Translations under genes and position numbers: made by a program
Notes under the pieces: model-generated
Seen by the model: the letters and a program-made list of their open reading frames with translations, nothing else
What the model was told of the DNA's origin: nothing
Database searches by the model: none
Shown: positions 31,956 to 46,900 of the stretch, one piece after another
How positions within the stretch are numbered: the stretch's first letter is position 1
How the letters are laid out: the number at the start of each line of letters is the position of its first letter
NCBI RefSeq assembly: GCF_932526225.1
Contig: NC_064034.1
Coordinates: forward strand, 18,844,927 to 18,908,926
Origin: Nematostella vectensis
Taxonomy: Eukaryota; Cnidaria; Anthozoa; Actiniaria; Edwardsiidae
DNA: 64,000 nucleotides
Direction of reading: 5' to 3'

Positions 31956-34900
31956 CAGTGCTTCAAGTGCATAACGGTTTGACACATGTATTTGTCACCT
32001 CACAGACACCAGTGCTATAAGTGCATAACAGTTTGACACATGTATTTGTCACCCCACAGACACCAGTGCTACAAATGCATAACGGTTTGACACATGTATT
32101 TGTTACCCCACTGACACCAGTGCTATAAGTGCATAACAGTTTGACACATGTATTTGTCACCCCACAGACACCAGTGCTACAAATGCATAACAGTTTGATA
32201 CATGTATTTGTCACCCCACAGACACCAGTGCTACACATGCATAACAGTTTGACACATGTATTTGTTACCCCACAGACACCAGTGCTACACATGCATAACA
32301 GTTTGACACATGTATTTGTCACCCCACAGACACCAGTGCTACACATGCATAACAGTTTGACACATGTATTTGTTACCCCACAGACACCAGTGCTATAAGT
32401 GCATAACAGTTTGACACATGTATTTGTCACCCCACAGACACCAGTGCTACAAATGCATAACGGTTTGATACATGTATTTGTCACCCCACAGACACCAGTG
32501 CTATAAGTGCATAACAGTTCGACACATGTATTTGTTACCCCACAGACACCAGTGCTATAAGTGCATAACAGTTTGATACATGTATTTGTCACCCCACAGA
32601 CACCAGTGCTACAAGTGCATAACAGTTTGATACATGTATTTGTTACCTCACAGACACCAGTGCTATAAGTGCATAACAGTTCGACACATGTATTTGTTAC
32701 CCCACAGACACCAGTGCTATAAGTGCATAACAGTTTGATACATGTATTTGTCACCCCACTGACACCAGTGCTATAAGTGCATAACAGTTTGACACATGTA
32801 TTTGTTACCCCACAGACACCAGTGCTATAAATGCATAACAGTTTGATACATGTATTTGTTACCCCACAGACACCAGTGCTACAAATGCATAACAGTTTGA
32901 TACATGTATTTGTCACCCCACTGACACCAGTGCTACAAATGCATAACAGTTTGACACATGTATTTGTCACCTCACTGACACCAGTGCTACAAGTGCATAA
33001 CAGTTTGATACATGTATTTGTTACCTCACAGACACCAGTGCTACAAATGCATAACAGTTTGATACATGTATTTGTCACCTCACAGACACCAGTGCTATAA
33101 GTGCATAACAGTTTGATACATGTATTTGTTACCTCACAGACACCAGTGCTATAAGTGCATAACAGTTTGATACATGTATTTGTCACCTCACAGACACCAG
33201 TGCTATAAGTGCATAACAGTTTGATACATGTATTTGTTACCCCACAGACACCAGTGCTATAAATGCATAACAGTTTGATACATGTATTTGTCACCCCACA
33301 GACACCAGTGCTACAAGTGCATAACAGTTTGATACATGTATTTGTCACCCCACTGACACCAGTGCTATAAGTGCATAACAGTTTGATACATGTATTTGTC
33401 ACCCCACAGACACCAGTGCTACAAGTGCATAACAGTTTGATACATGTATTTGTCACCCCACAGACACCAGTGCTATAAGTGCATAACAGTTTGATACATG
33501 TATTTGTCACCTCACAGACACCAGTGCTATAAATGCATAACAGTTTGACACATGTATTTGTCACCCCACTGACACCAGTGCTATAAATGCATAACAGTTT
33601 GACACATGTATTTGTCACCTCACAGACACCAGTGCTATAAGTGCATAACAGTTTGACACATGTATTTGTCACCCCACAGACACCAGTGCTACAAATGCAT
33701 AACAGTTTGATACATGTATTTGTTACCCCACAGACACCAGTGCTATAAATGCATAACAGTTTGACACATGTATTTGTCACCCCACTGACACCAGTGCTAT
33801 AAATGCATAACAGTTTGACACATGTATTTGTCACCTCACAGACACCAGTGCTATAAGTGCATAACAGTTTGACACATGTATTTGTCACCCCACAGACACC
33901 AGTGCTACAAATGCATAACAGTTTGATACATGTATTTGTTACCCCACAGACACCAGTGCTACAAATGCATAACAGTTTGACACATGTATTTGTTACCCCA
34001 CTGACACCAGTGCTACAAATGCATAACAGTTTGACACATGTATTTGTCACCCCACAGACACCAGTGCTATAAGTGCATAACAGTTTGATACATGTATTTG
34101 TTACCTCACAGACACCAGTGCTATAAGTGCATAACAGTTCGACACATGTATTTGTTACCCCACAGACACCAGTGCTATAAGTGCATAACAGTTTGATACA
34201 TGTATTTGTCACCCCACTGACACCAGTGCTATAAGTGCATAACAGTTTGACACATGTATTTGTTACCCCACAGACACCAGTGCTATAAATGCATAACAGT
34301 TTGATACATGTATTTGTTACCCCACAGACACCAGTGCTACAAATGCATAACAGTTTGATACATGTATTTGTCACCCCACTGACACCAGTGCTACAAATGC
34401 ATAACAGTTTGACACATGTATTTGTCACCTCACTGACACCAGTGCTACAAGTGCATAACAGTTTGATACATGTATTTGTTACCTCACAGACACCAGTGCT
34501 ACAAATGCATAACAGTTTGATACATGTATTTGTCACCTCACAGACACCAGTGCTATAAGTGCATAACAGTTTGATACATGTATTTGTTACCTCACAGACA
34601 CCAGTGCTATAAGTGCATAACAGTTTGATACATGTATTTGTCACCTCACAGACACCAGTGCTATAAGTGCATAACAGTTTGATACATGTATTTGTTACCC
34701 CACAGACACCAGTGCTATAAATGCATAACAGTTTGATACATGTATTTGTCACCCCACAGACACCAGTGCTACAAGTGCATAACAGTTTGATACATGTATT
34801 TGTCACCCCACTGACACCAGTGCTATAAGTGCATAACAGTTTGATACATGTATTTGTCACCCCACAGACACCAGTGCTACAAGTGCATAACAGTTTGATA

Positions 34901-37900
34901 CATGTATTTGTCACCCCACAGACACCAGTGCTATAAGTGCATAACAGTTTGATACATGTATTTGTCACCTCACAGACACCAGTGCTATAAATGCATAACA
35001 GTTTGACACATGTATTTGTCACCCCACTGACACCAGTGCTATAAATGCATAACAGTTTGACACATGTATTTGTCACCTCACAGACACCAGTGCTATAAGT
35101 GCATAACAGTTTGACACATGTATTTGTCACCCCACAGACACCAGTGCTACAAATGCATAACAGTTTGATACATGTATTTGTTACCCCACAGACACCAGTG
35201 CTACAAATGCATAACAGTTTGACACATGTATTTGTTACCCCACTGACACCAGTGCTACAAATGCATAACAGTTTGACACATGTATTTGTCACCCCACAGA
35301 CACCAGTGCTATAAGTGCATAACAGTTTGATACATGTATTTGTCACCCCACAGACACCAGTGCTACAAATGCATAACAGTTTGACACATGTATTTGTCAC
35401 CCCACAGACACCAGTGCTATAAGTGCATAACAGTTTGATACATGTATTTGTTACCCCACAGACACCAGTGCTACAAATGCATAACAGTTTGATACATGTA
35501 TTTGTTACCCCACAGACACCAGTGCTACAAATGCATAACAGTTTGACACATGTATTTGTCACCCCACAGACACCAGTGCTACAAATGCATAACAGTTTGA
35601 CACATGTATTTGTCACCCCACAGACACCAGTGCTATAAGTGCATAACAGTTTGATACATGTATTTGTTACCCCACAGACACCAGTGCTACAAATGCATAA
35701 CAGTTTGACACATGTATTTGTCACCCCACAGACACCAGTGCTACAAATGCATAACAGTTTGACACATGTATTTGTCACCCCACAGACACCAGTGCTACAA
35801 ATGCATAACAGTTTGACACATGTATTTGTCACCCCACAGACACCAGTGCTATAAGTGCATAACAGTTTGATACATGTATTTGTTACCCCACAGACACCAG
35901 TGCTACAAATGCATAACAGTTTGATACATGTATTTGTTACCCCACAGACACCAGTGCTATGAATGCATAACAGTTTGATACATGTATTTGTCACCTCACA
36001 GACACCAGTGCTACAAATGCATAACAGTTTGATACATGTATTTGTTACCCCACAGACACCAGTGCTACAAATGCATAACAGTTTGATACATGTATTTGTT
36101 ACCCCACAGACACCAGTGCTATGAGTGCATAACAGTTTGATACATGTATTTGTCACCCCACAGACACCAGTGCTACAAATGCATAACAGTTTGATACATG
36201 TATTTGTTACCCCACAGACACCAGTGCTATAAGTGCATAACAGTTTGACACATGTATTTGTCACCCCACAGACACCAGTGCTACAAATGCATAACAGTTT
36301 GATACATGTATTTGTTACCTCACAGACATCAGTGCTATAAGTGCATAACAGTTCGACACATGTATTTGTCACCCCACAGACACCAGTGCTACAAATGCAT
36401 AACAGTTTGATACATGTATTTGTTACCTCACAGACACCAGTGCTATAAGTGCATAACAGTTCGACACATGTATTTGTTACCCCACAGACACCAGTGCTAT
36501 GAATGCATAACAGTTTGATACATGTATTTGTCACCTCACAGACACCAGTGCTATAAGTGCATAACAGTTTGATACATGTATTTGTCACCCCACAGACACC
36601 AGTGCTATAAGTGCATAACAGTTTGACACATGTATTTGTCACCTCACAGACACCAGTGCTATAAATGCATAACAGTTTGATACATGTATTTGTCACCTCA
36701 CAGACACCAGTGCTATAAATGCATAACAGTTTGATACATGTATTTGTCACCCCACTGACACCAGTGCTATAAGTGCATAACAGTTTGACACATGTATTTG
36801 TCACCTCACTGACACCAGTGCTACAAGTGCATAACAGTTTGACACATGTATTTGTTACCCCACTGACACCAGTGCTACAAATGCATAACAGTTTGACACA
36901 TGTATTTGTCACCCCACAGACACCAGTGCTATAAGTGCATAACAGTTTGATACATGTATTTGTCACCCCACAGACACCAGTGCTACAAATGCATAACAGT
37001 TTGACACATGTATTTGTCACCCCACAGACACCAGTGCTATAAGTGCATAACAGTTTGATACATGTATTTGTTACCCCACAGACACCAGTGCTACAAATGC
37101 ATAACAGTTTGATACATGTATTTGTTACCCCACAGACACCAGTGCTACAAATGCATAACAGTTTGACACATGTATTTGTCACCCCACAGACACCAGTGCT
37201 ACAAATGCATAACAGTTTGACACATGTATTTGTCACCCCACAGACACCAGTGCTATAAGTGCATAACAGTTTGATACATGTATTTGTTACCCCACAGACA
37301 CCAGTGCTACAAATGCATAACAGTTTGACACATGTATTTGTCACCCCACAGACACCAGTGCTACAAATGCATAACAGTTTGACACATGTATTTGTCACCC
37401 CACAGACACCAGTGCTACAAATGCATAACAGTTTGACACATGTATTTGTCACCCCACAGACACCAGTGCTATAAGTGCATAACAGTTTGATACATGTATT
37501 TGTTACCCCACAGACACCAGTGCTACAAATGCATAACAGTTTGATACATGTATTTGTTACCCCACAGACACCAGTGCTATGAATGCATAACAGTTTGATA
37601 CATGTATTTGTCACCTCACAGACACCAGTGCTACAAATGCATAACAGTTTGATACATGTATTTGTTACCCCACAGACACCAGTGCTACAAATGCATAACA
37701 GTTTGATACATGTATTTGTTACCCCACAGACACCAGTGCTATGAGTGCATAACAGTTTGATACATGTATTTGTCACCCCACAGACACCAGTGCTACAAAT
37801 GCATAACAGTTTGATACATGTATTTGTTACCCCACAGACACCAGTGCTATAAGTGCATAACAGTTTGACACATGTATTTGTCACCCCACAGACACCAGTG

Positions 37901-40900
37901 CTACAAATGCATAACAGTTTGATACATGTATTTGTTACCTCACAGACATCAGTGCTATAAGTGCATAACAGTTCGACACATGTATTTGTCACCCCACAGA
38001 CACCAGTGCTACAAATGCATAACAGTTTGATACATGTATTTGTTACCTCACAGACACCAGTGCTATAAGTGCATAACAGTTCGACACATGTATTTGTTAC
38101 CCCACAGACACCAGTGCTATGAATGCATAACAGTTTGATACATGTATTTGTCACCTCACAGACACCAGTGCTATAAGTGCATAACAGTTTGATACATGTA
38201 TTTGTCACCCCACAGACACCAGTGCTATAAGTGCATAACAGTTTGACACATGTATTTGTCACCTCACAGACACCAGTGCTATAAATGCATAACAGTTTGA
38301 TACATGTATTTGTCACCTCACAGACACCAGTGCTATAAATGCATAACAGTTTGATACATGTATTTGTCACCCCACTGACACCAGTGCTATAAGTGCATAA
38401 CAGTTTGACACATGTATTTGTCACCTCACTGACACCAGTGCTACAAGTGCATAACAGTTTGACACATGTATTTGTTACCTCACAGACACCAGTGCTACAA
38501 ATGCATAACAGTTTGATACATGTATTTGTTACCTCACAGACACCAGTGCTACAAGTGCATAACAGTTTGACACATGTATTTGTCACCCCACTGACACCAG
38601 TGCTACAAATGCATAACAGTTTGACACATGTATTTGTCACCTCACAGACACCAGTGCTATAAGTGCATAACAGTTTGATACATGTATTTGTCACCCCACT
38701 GACACCAGTGCTATAAATGCATAACAGTTTGACACATGTATTTGTCACCCCACTGACACCAGTGCTACAAATGCATAACAGTTTGATACATGTATTTGTC
38801 ACCTCACAGACACCAGTGCTATAAGTGCATAACAGTTTGACACATGTATTTGTCACCCCACTGACACCAGTGCTACAAATGCATAACAGTTTGATACATG
38901 TATTTGTCACCCCACTGACACCAGTGCTATAAGTGCATAACAGTTTGACACATGTATTTGTCACCCCACAGACACCAGTGCTATAAGTGCATAACAGTTT
39001 GACACATGTATTTGTCACCCCACTGACACCAGTGCTACAAATGCATAACAGTTTGATACATGTATTTGTCACCCCACTGACACCAGTGCTATAAGTGCAT
39101 AACAGTTTGACACATGTATTTGTTACCCCACTGACACCAGTGCTATAAGTGCATAACAGTTTGACACATGTATTTGTCACCCCACAGACACCAGTGCTAT
39201 AAGTGCATATCAGTTTGATACATGTATTTGTCACCTCACAGACACCAGTGCTATAAATGCATAACAGTTTGACACATGTATTTGTCACCTCACAGACACC
39301 AGTGCTACAAGTGCATAACAGTTTGATACATGTATTTGTCACCTCACAGACACCAGTGCTACAAATGCATAACAGTTTGACACATGTATTTGTTACCCCA
39401 CAGACACCAGTGCTACAAATGCATAACAGTTTGATACATGTATTTGTCACCCCACAGACACCAGTGCTACAAATGCATAACAGTTTGATACATGTATTTG
39501 TCACCTCACAGACACCAGTGCTACAAATGCATAACAGTTTGACACATGTATTTGTTACCCCACAGACACCAGTGCTATAAGTGCATAACAGTTTGATACA
39601 TGTATTTGTCACCTCACAGACACCAGTGCTATAAGTGCATAACAGTTCGACACATGTATTTGTTACCCCACTGACACCAGTGCTATAAGTGCATAACAGT
39701 TTGATACATGTATTTGTTACCCCACTGACACCCGTGCTATAAATGCATAACAGTTTGACACATGTATTTGTTACCTCACAGACACCAGTGCTATAAGTGC
39801 ATAACAGTTTGATACATGTATTTGTCACCCCACAGACACCAGTGCTATAAGTGCATAACAGTTTGACACATGTATTTGTTACCTCACAGACACCAGTGCT
39901 ATAAGTGCATAACAGTTTGACACATGTATTTGTCACCCCACAGACACCAGTGCTATAAGTGCATATCAGTTTGATACATGTATTTGTCACCTCACAGACA
40001 CCAGTGCTACAAATGCATAACAGTTTGATACATGTATTTGTTACCCCACAGACACCAGTGCTACAAATACATAACAGTTTGATACATGTATTTGTCACCC
40101 CACTGACACCAGTGCTATAAGTGCATAACAGTTTGACACATGTATTTGTTACCCCACTGACACCAGTGCTATAAGTGCATAACAGTTTGACACATGTATT
40201 TGTCACCCCACAGACACCAGTGCTATAAGTGCATATCAGTTTGATACATGTATTTGTCACCTCACAGACACCAGTGCTATAAATGCATAACAGTTTGACA
40301 CATGTATTTGTCACCTCACAGACACCAGTGCTACAAGTGCATAACAGTTTGATACATGTATTTGTCACCTCACAGACACCAGTGCTACAAATGCATAACA
40401 GTTTGACACATGTATTTGTTACCCCACAGACACCAGTGCTACAAATGCATAACAGTTTGATACATGTATTTGTCACCCCACAGACACCAGTGCTACAAAT
40501 GCATAACAGTTTGATACATGTATTTGTCACCTCACAGACACCAGTGCTACAAATGCATAACAGTTTGACACATGTATTTGTTACCCCACAGACACCAGTG
40601 CTATAAGTGCATAACAGTTTGATACATGTATTTGTCACCTCACAGACACCAGTGCTATAAGTGCATAACAGTTCGACACATGTATTTGTTACCCCACTGA
40701 CACCAGTGCTATAAGTGCATAACAGTTTGATACATGTATTTGTTACCCCACTGACACCAGTGCTATAAATGCATAACAGTTTGACACATGTATTTGTTAC
40801 CTCACAGACACCAGTGCTATAAGTGCATAACAGTTTGATACATGTATTTGTCACCCCACAGACACCAGTGCTATAAGTGCATAACAGTTTGACACATGTA

Positions 40901-43900
40901 TTTGTTACCTCACAGACACCAGTGCTATAAGTGCATAACAGTTTGACACATGTATTTGTCACCCCACAGACACCAGTGCTATAAGTGCATATCAGTTTGA
41001 TACATGTATTTGTCACCTCACAGACACCAGTGCTACAAATGCATAACAGTTTGATACATGTATTTGTTACCCCACAGACACCAGTGCTACAAATACATAA
41101 CAGTTTGACACATGTATTTGTTACCCCACAGACACCAGTGCTACAAATGCATAACAGTTTGATACATGTATTTGTTACCCCACAGACACCAGTGCTATGA
41201 ATGCATAACAGTTTGATACATGTATTTGTCACCTCACAGACACCAGTGCTACAAATGCATAACAGTTTGATACATGTATTTGTTACCCCACAGACACCAG
41301 TGCTACAAATGCATAACAGTTTGATACATGTATTTGTTACCCCACAGACACCAGTGCTATGAGTGCATAACAGTTTGATACATGTATTTGTCACCCCACA
41401 GACACCAGTGCTACAAATGCATAACAGTTTGATACATGTATTTGTTACCCCACAGACACCAGTGCTATAAGTGCATAACAGTTTGACACATGTATTTGTC
41501 ACCCCACAGACACCAGTGCTACAAATGCATAACAGTTTGATACATGTATTTGTTACCTCACAGACATCAGTGCTATAAGTGCATAACAGTTCGACACATG
41601 TATTTGTCACCCCACAGACACCAGTGCTACAAATACATAACAGTTTGATACATGTATTTGTCACCCCACTGACACCAGTGCTATAAGTGCATAACAGTTT
41701 GACACATGTATTTGTCACCTCACTGACACCAGTGCTACAAGTGCATAACAGTTTGACACATGTATTTGTTACCTCACAGACACCAGTGCTACAAATGCAT
41801 AACAGTTTGATACATGTATTTGTTACCTCACAGACACCAGTGCTACAAGTGCATAACAGTTTGACACATGTATTTGTCACCCCACTGACACCAGTGCTAC
41901 AAATGCATAACAGTTTGACACATGTATTTGTCACCTCACAGACACCAGTGCTATAAGTGCATAACAGTTTGATACGTGTATTTGTCACCCCACAGACACC
42001 AGTGCTATAAATGCATAACAGTTTGACACATGTATTTGTCACCCCACTGACACCAGTGCTACAAATGCATAACAGTTTGACACATGTATTTGTCACCCCA
42101 CTGACACCAGTGCTACAAATGCATAACAGTTTGATACATGTATTTGTCACCCCACTGACACCAGTGCTATAAGTGCATAACAGTTTGACACATGTATTTA
42201 TCACCCCACAGACACCAGTGCTATAAGTGCATAACAGTTTGACACATGTATTTGTCACCCCACTGACACCAGTGCTACAAATGCATAACAGTTTGATACA
42301 TGTATTTGTCACCCCACTGACACCAGTGCTATAAGTGCATAACAGTTTGACACATGTATTTGTTACCCCACTGACACCAGTGCGATAAGTGCATAACAGT
42401 TTGACACATGTATTTGTCACCCCACAGACACCAGTGCTATAAGTGCATATCAGTTTGATACATGTATTTGTCACCTCACAGACACCAGTGCTATAAATGC
42501 ATAACAGTTTGACACATGTATTTGTCACCTCACAGACACCAGTGCTACAAGTGCATAACAGTTTGATACATGTATTTGTCACCTCACAGACACCAGTGCT
42601 ACAAATGCATAACAGTTTGACACATGTATTTGTTACCCCACAGACACCAGTGCTACAAATGCATAACAGTTTGATACATGTATTTGTCACCCCACAGACA
42701 CCAGTGCTACAAATGCATAACAGTTTGATACATGTATTTGTCACCTCACAGACACCAGTGCTACAAATGCATAACAGTTTGACACATGTATTTGTTACCC
42801 CACAGACACCAGTGCTATAAGTGCATAACAGTTTGATACATGTATTTGTCACCTCACACACACCAGTGCTATAAGTGCATAACAGTTCGACACATGTATT
42901 TGTTACCCCACTGACACCAGTGCTATAAGTGCATAACAGTTTGATACATGTATTTGTTACCCCACTGACACCAGTGCTATAAATGCATAACAGTTTGACA
43001 CATGTATTTGTTACCTCACAGACACCAGTGCTATAAGTGCATAACAGTTTGATACATGTATTTGTCACCCCACAGACACCAGTGCTATAAGTGCATAACA
43101 GTTTGACACATGTATTTGTTACCTCACAGACACCAGTGCTATAAGTGCATAACAGTTTGACACATGTATTTGTCACCCCACAGACACCAGTGCTATAAGT
43201 GCATATCAGTTTGATACATGTATTTGTCACCTCACAGACACCAGTGCTATAAATGCATAACAGTTTGACACATGTATTTGTCACCCCACAGACACCAGTG
43301 CTATAAGTGCATATCAGTTTGATACATGTATTTGTCACCTCACAGACACCAGTGCTATAAATGCATAACAGTTTGACACATGTATTTGTCACCTCACAGA
43401 CACCAGTGCTACAAGTGCATAACAGTTTGATACATGTATTTGTCACCTCACAGACACCAGTGCTACAAATGCATAACAGTTTGACACATGTATTTGTTAC
43501 CCCACAGACACCAGTGCTATAAGTGCATAACAGTTTGATACATGTATTTGTTACCCCACTGACACCAGTGCTATAAATGCATAACAGTTTGACACATGTA
43601 TTTGTTACCTCACAGACACCAGTGCTATAAGTGCATAACAGTTTGATACATGTATTTGTCACCCCACAGACACCAGTGCTATAAGTGCATAACAGTTTGA
43701 CACATGTATTTGTTACCTCACAGACACCAGTGCTATAAGTGCATAACAGTTTGATACATGTATTTGTCACCCCACAGACACCAGTGCTACAAATGCATAA
43801 CAGTTTGATACATGTATTTGTCACCTCACAGACACCAGTGCTATGAATGCATAACAGTTTGACACATGTATTTGTTACCTCAGACACCAGTGCTACAAAT

Positions 43901-46900
43901 GCATAACAGTTTGATACATGTATTTGTTACCTCACAGACACCAGTGCTACAAGTGCATAACAGTTTGACACATGTATTTGTCACCCCACTGACACCAGTG
44001 CTACAAATGCATAACAGTTTGACACATGTATTTGTCACCTCACAGACACTAGTGCTATAAGTGCATAACAGTTTGATACATGTATTTGTCACCCCACTGA
44101 CACCAGTGCTATAAATGCATAACAGTTTGACACATGTATTTGTCACCCCACTGACACCAGTGCTACAAATGCATAACAGTTTGATACATGTATTTGTCAC
44201 CTCACAGACACCAGTGCTATAAGTGCATAACAGTTTGACACATGTATTTGTCACCCCACTGACACCAGTGCTACAAATGCATAACAGTTTGATACATGTA
44301 TTTGTCACCCCACTGACACCAGTGCTATAAGTGCATAACAGTTTGACACATGTATTTGTCACCCCACAGACACCAGTGCTATAAGTGCATAACAGTTTGA
44401 CACATGTATTTGTCACCCCACTGACACCAGTGCTACAAATGCATAACAGTTTGATACATGTATTTGTCACCCCACTGACACCAGTGCTATAAGTGCATAA
44501 CAGTTTGACACATGTATTTGTTACCCCACTGACACCAGTGCTATAAGTGCATAACAGTTTGACACATGTATTTGTCACCCCACAGACACCAGTGCTATAA
44601 GTGCATATCAGTTTGATACATGTATTTGTCACCTCACAGACACCAGTGCTATAAATGCATAACAGTTTGACACATGTATTTGTCACCTCACAGACACCAG
44701 TGCTACAAGTGCATAACAGTTTGATACATGTATTTGTCACCTCACAGACACCAGTGCTACAAATGCATAACAGTTTGACACATGTATTTGTTACCCCACA
44801 GACACCAGTGCTACAAATGCATAACAGTTTGATACATGTATTTGTCACCCCACAGACACCAGTGCTACAAATGCATAACAGTTTGATACATGTATTTGTC
44901 ACCTCACAGACACCAGTGCTACAAATGCATAACAGTTTGACACATGTATTTGTTACCCCACAGACACCAGTGCTATAAGTGCATAACAGTTTGATACATG
45001 TATTTGTCACCTCACAGACACCAGTGCTATAAGTGCATAACAGTTCGACACACGTATTTGTTACCCCACTGACACCAGTGCTATAAGTGCATAACAGTTT
45101 GATACATGTATTTGTTACCCCACTGACACCAGTGCTATAAATGCATAACAGTTTGACACATGTATTTGTTACCTCACAGACACCAGTGCTATAAGTGCAT
45201 AACAGTTTGATACATGTATTTGTCACCCCACAGACACCAGTGCTATAAGTGCATAACAGTTTGACACATGTATTTGTTACCTCACAGACACCAGTGCTAT
45301 AAGTGCATAACAGTTTGACACATGTATTTGTTACCCCACAGACACCAGTGCTATAAGTGCATAACAGTTTGACACATGTATTTGTCACCCCACAGACACC
45401 AGTGCTACAAATGCATAACAGTTTGATACATGTATTTGTTACCTCACAGACATCAGTGCTATAAGTGCATAACAGTTCGACACATGTATTTGTCACCCCA
45501 CAGACACCAGTGCTATGAATGCATAACAGTTTGATACATGTATTTGTCACCTCACAGACACCAGTGCTATAAGTGCATAACAGTTTGATACATGTATTTC
45601 TCACCCCACAGACACCAGTGCTATAAGTGCATAACAGTTTGACACATGTATTTGTCACCTCACAGACACCAGTGCTATAAATGCATAACAGTTTGATACA
45701 TGTATTTGTCACCTCACAGACACCAGTGCTATAAATGCATAACAGTTTGATACATGTATTTGTCACCCCACTGACACCAGTGCTATAAGTGCATAACAGT
45801 TTGACACATGTATTTGTCACCTCACTGACACCAGTGCTACAAGTGCATAACAGTTTGACACATGTATTTGTTACCTCACAGACACCAGTGCTACAAATGC
45901 ATAACAGTTTGATACATGTATTTGTTACCTCACAGACACCAGTGCTACAAGTGCATAACAGTTTGACACATGTATTTGTCACCCCACTGACACCAGTGCT
46001 ACAAATGCATAACAGTTTGACACATGTATTTGTCACCTCACAGACACCAGTGCTATAAGTGCATAACAGTTTGATACATGTATTTGTCACCCCACAGACA
46101 CCAGTGCTATAAATGCATAACAGTTTGACACATGTATTTGTCACCCCACTGACACCAGTGTTACAAATGCATAACAGTTTGATACATGTATTTGTCACCT
46201 CACAGACACCAGTGCTATAAGTGCATAACAGTTTGACACATGTATTTGTCACCCCACTGACACCAGTGCTACAAATGCATAACAGTTTGATACATGTATT
46301 TGTCACCCCACTGACACCAGTGCTATAAGTGCATAACAGTTTGACACATGTATTTGTCACCCCACAGACACCAGTGCTATAAGTGCATAACAGTTTGACA
46401 CATGTATTTGTCACCCCACTGACACCAGTGCTACAAATGCATAACAGTTTGATACATGTATTTGTCACCCCACTGACACCAGTGCTATAAGTGCATAACA
46501 GTTTGACACATGTATTTGTTACCCCACTGACACCAGTGCTATAAGTGCATAACAGTTTGACACATGTATTTGTCACCCCACAGACACCAGTGCTATAAGT
46601 GCATATCAGTTTGATACATGTATTTGTCACCTCACAGACACCAGTGCTATAAATGCATAACAGTTTGACACATGTATTTGTCACCTCACAGACACCAGTG
46701 CTACAAGTGCATAACAGTTTGATACATGTATTTGTCACCTCACAGACACCAGTGCTACAAATGCATAACAGTTTGACACATGTATTTGTTACCCCACAGA
46801 CACCAGTGCTACAAATGCATAACAGTTTGATACATGTATTTGTCACCCCACAGACACCAGTGCTACAAATGCATAACAGTTTGATACATGTATTTGTCAC

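Noticed and set aside
32129-32398. Many short plus-strand frames reading MHNSLTHVFVTPQTPVLQ
   Set aside because: This is another stop-free frame of the same unit; it ends wherever the unit has AAGTGCATAA in place of AAATGCATAA.
31963-43887. Antisense open frame of 3,974 codons made of an 18-residue repeat, and sister frames at 43880-47935, 52801-60342 and 61817-63958
   Set aside because: A 54-bp period is a multiple of three, so one stop-free unit keeps the frame open indefinitely. The variable sites change amino acids in this frame, the frame is interrupted wherever a TTCAAG unit or CA deletion occurs, and the array lies inside a NUP155 intron on the other strand.
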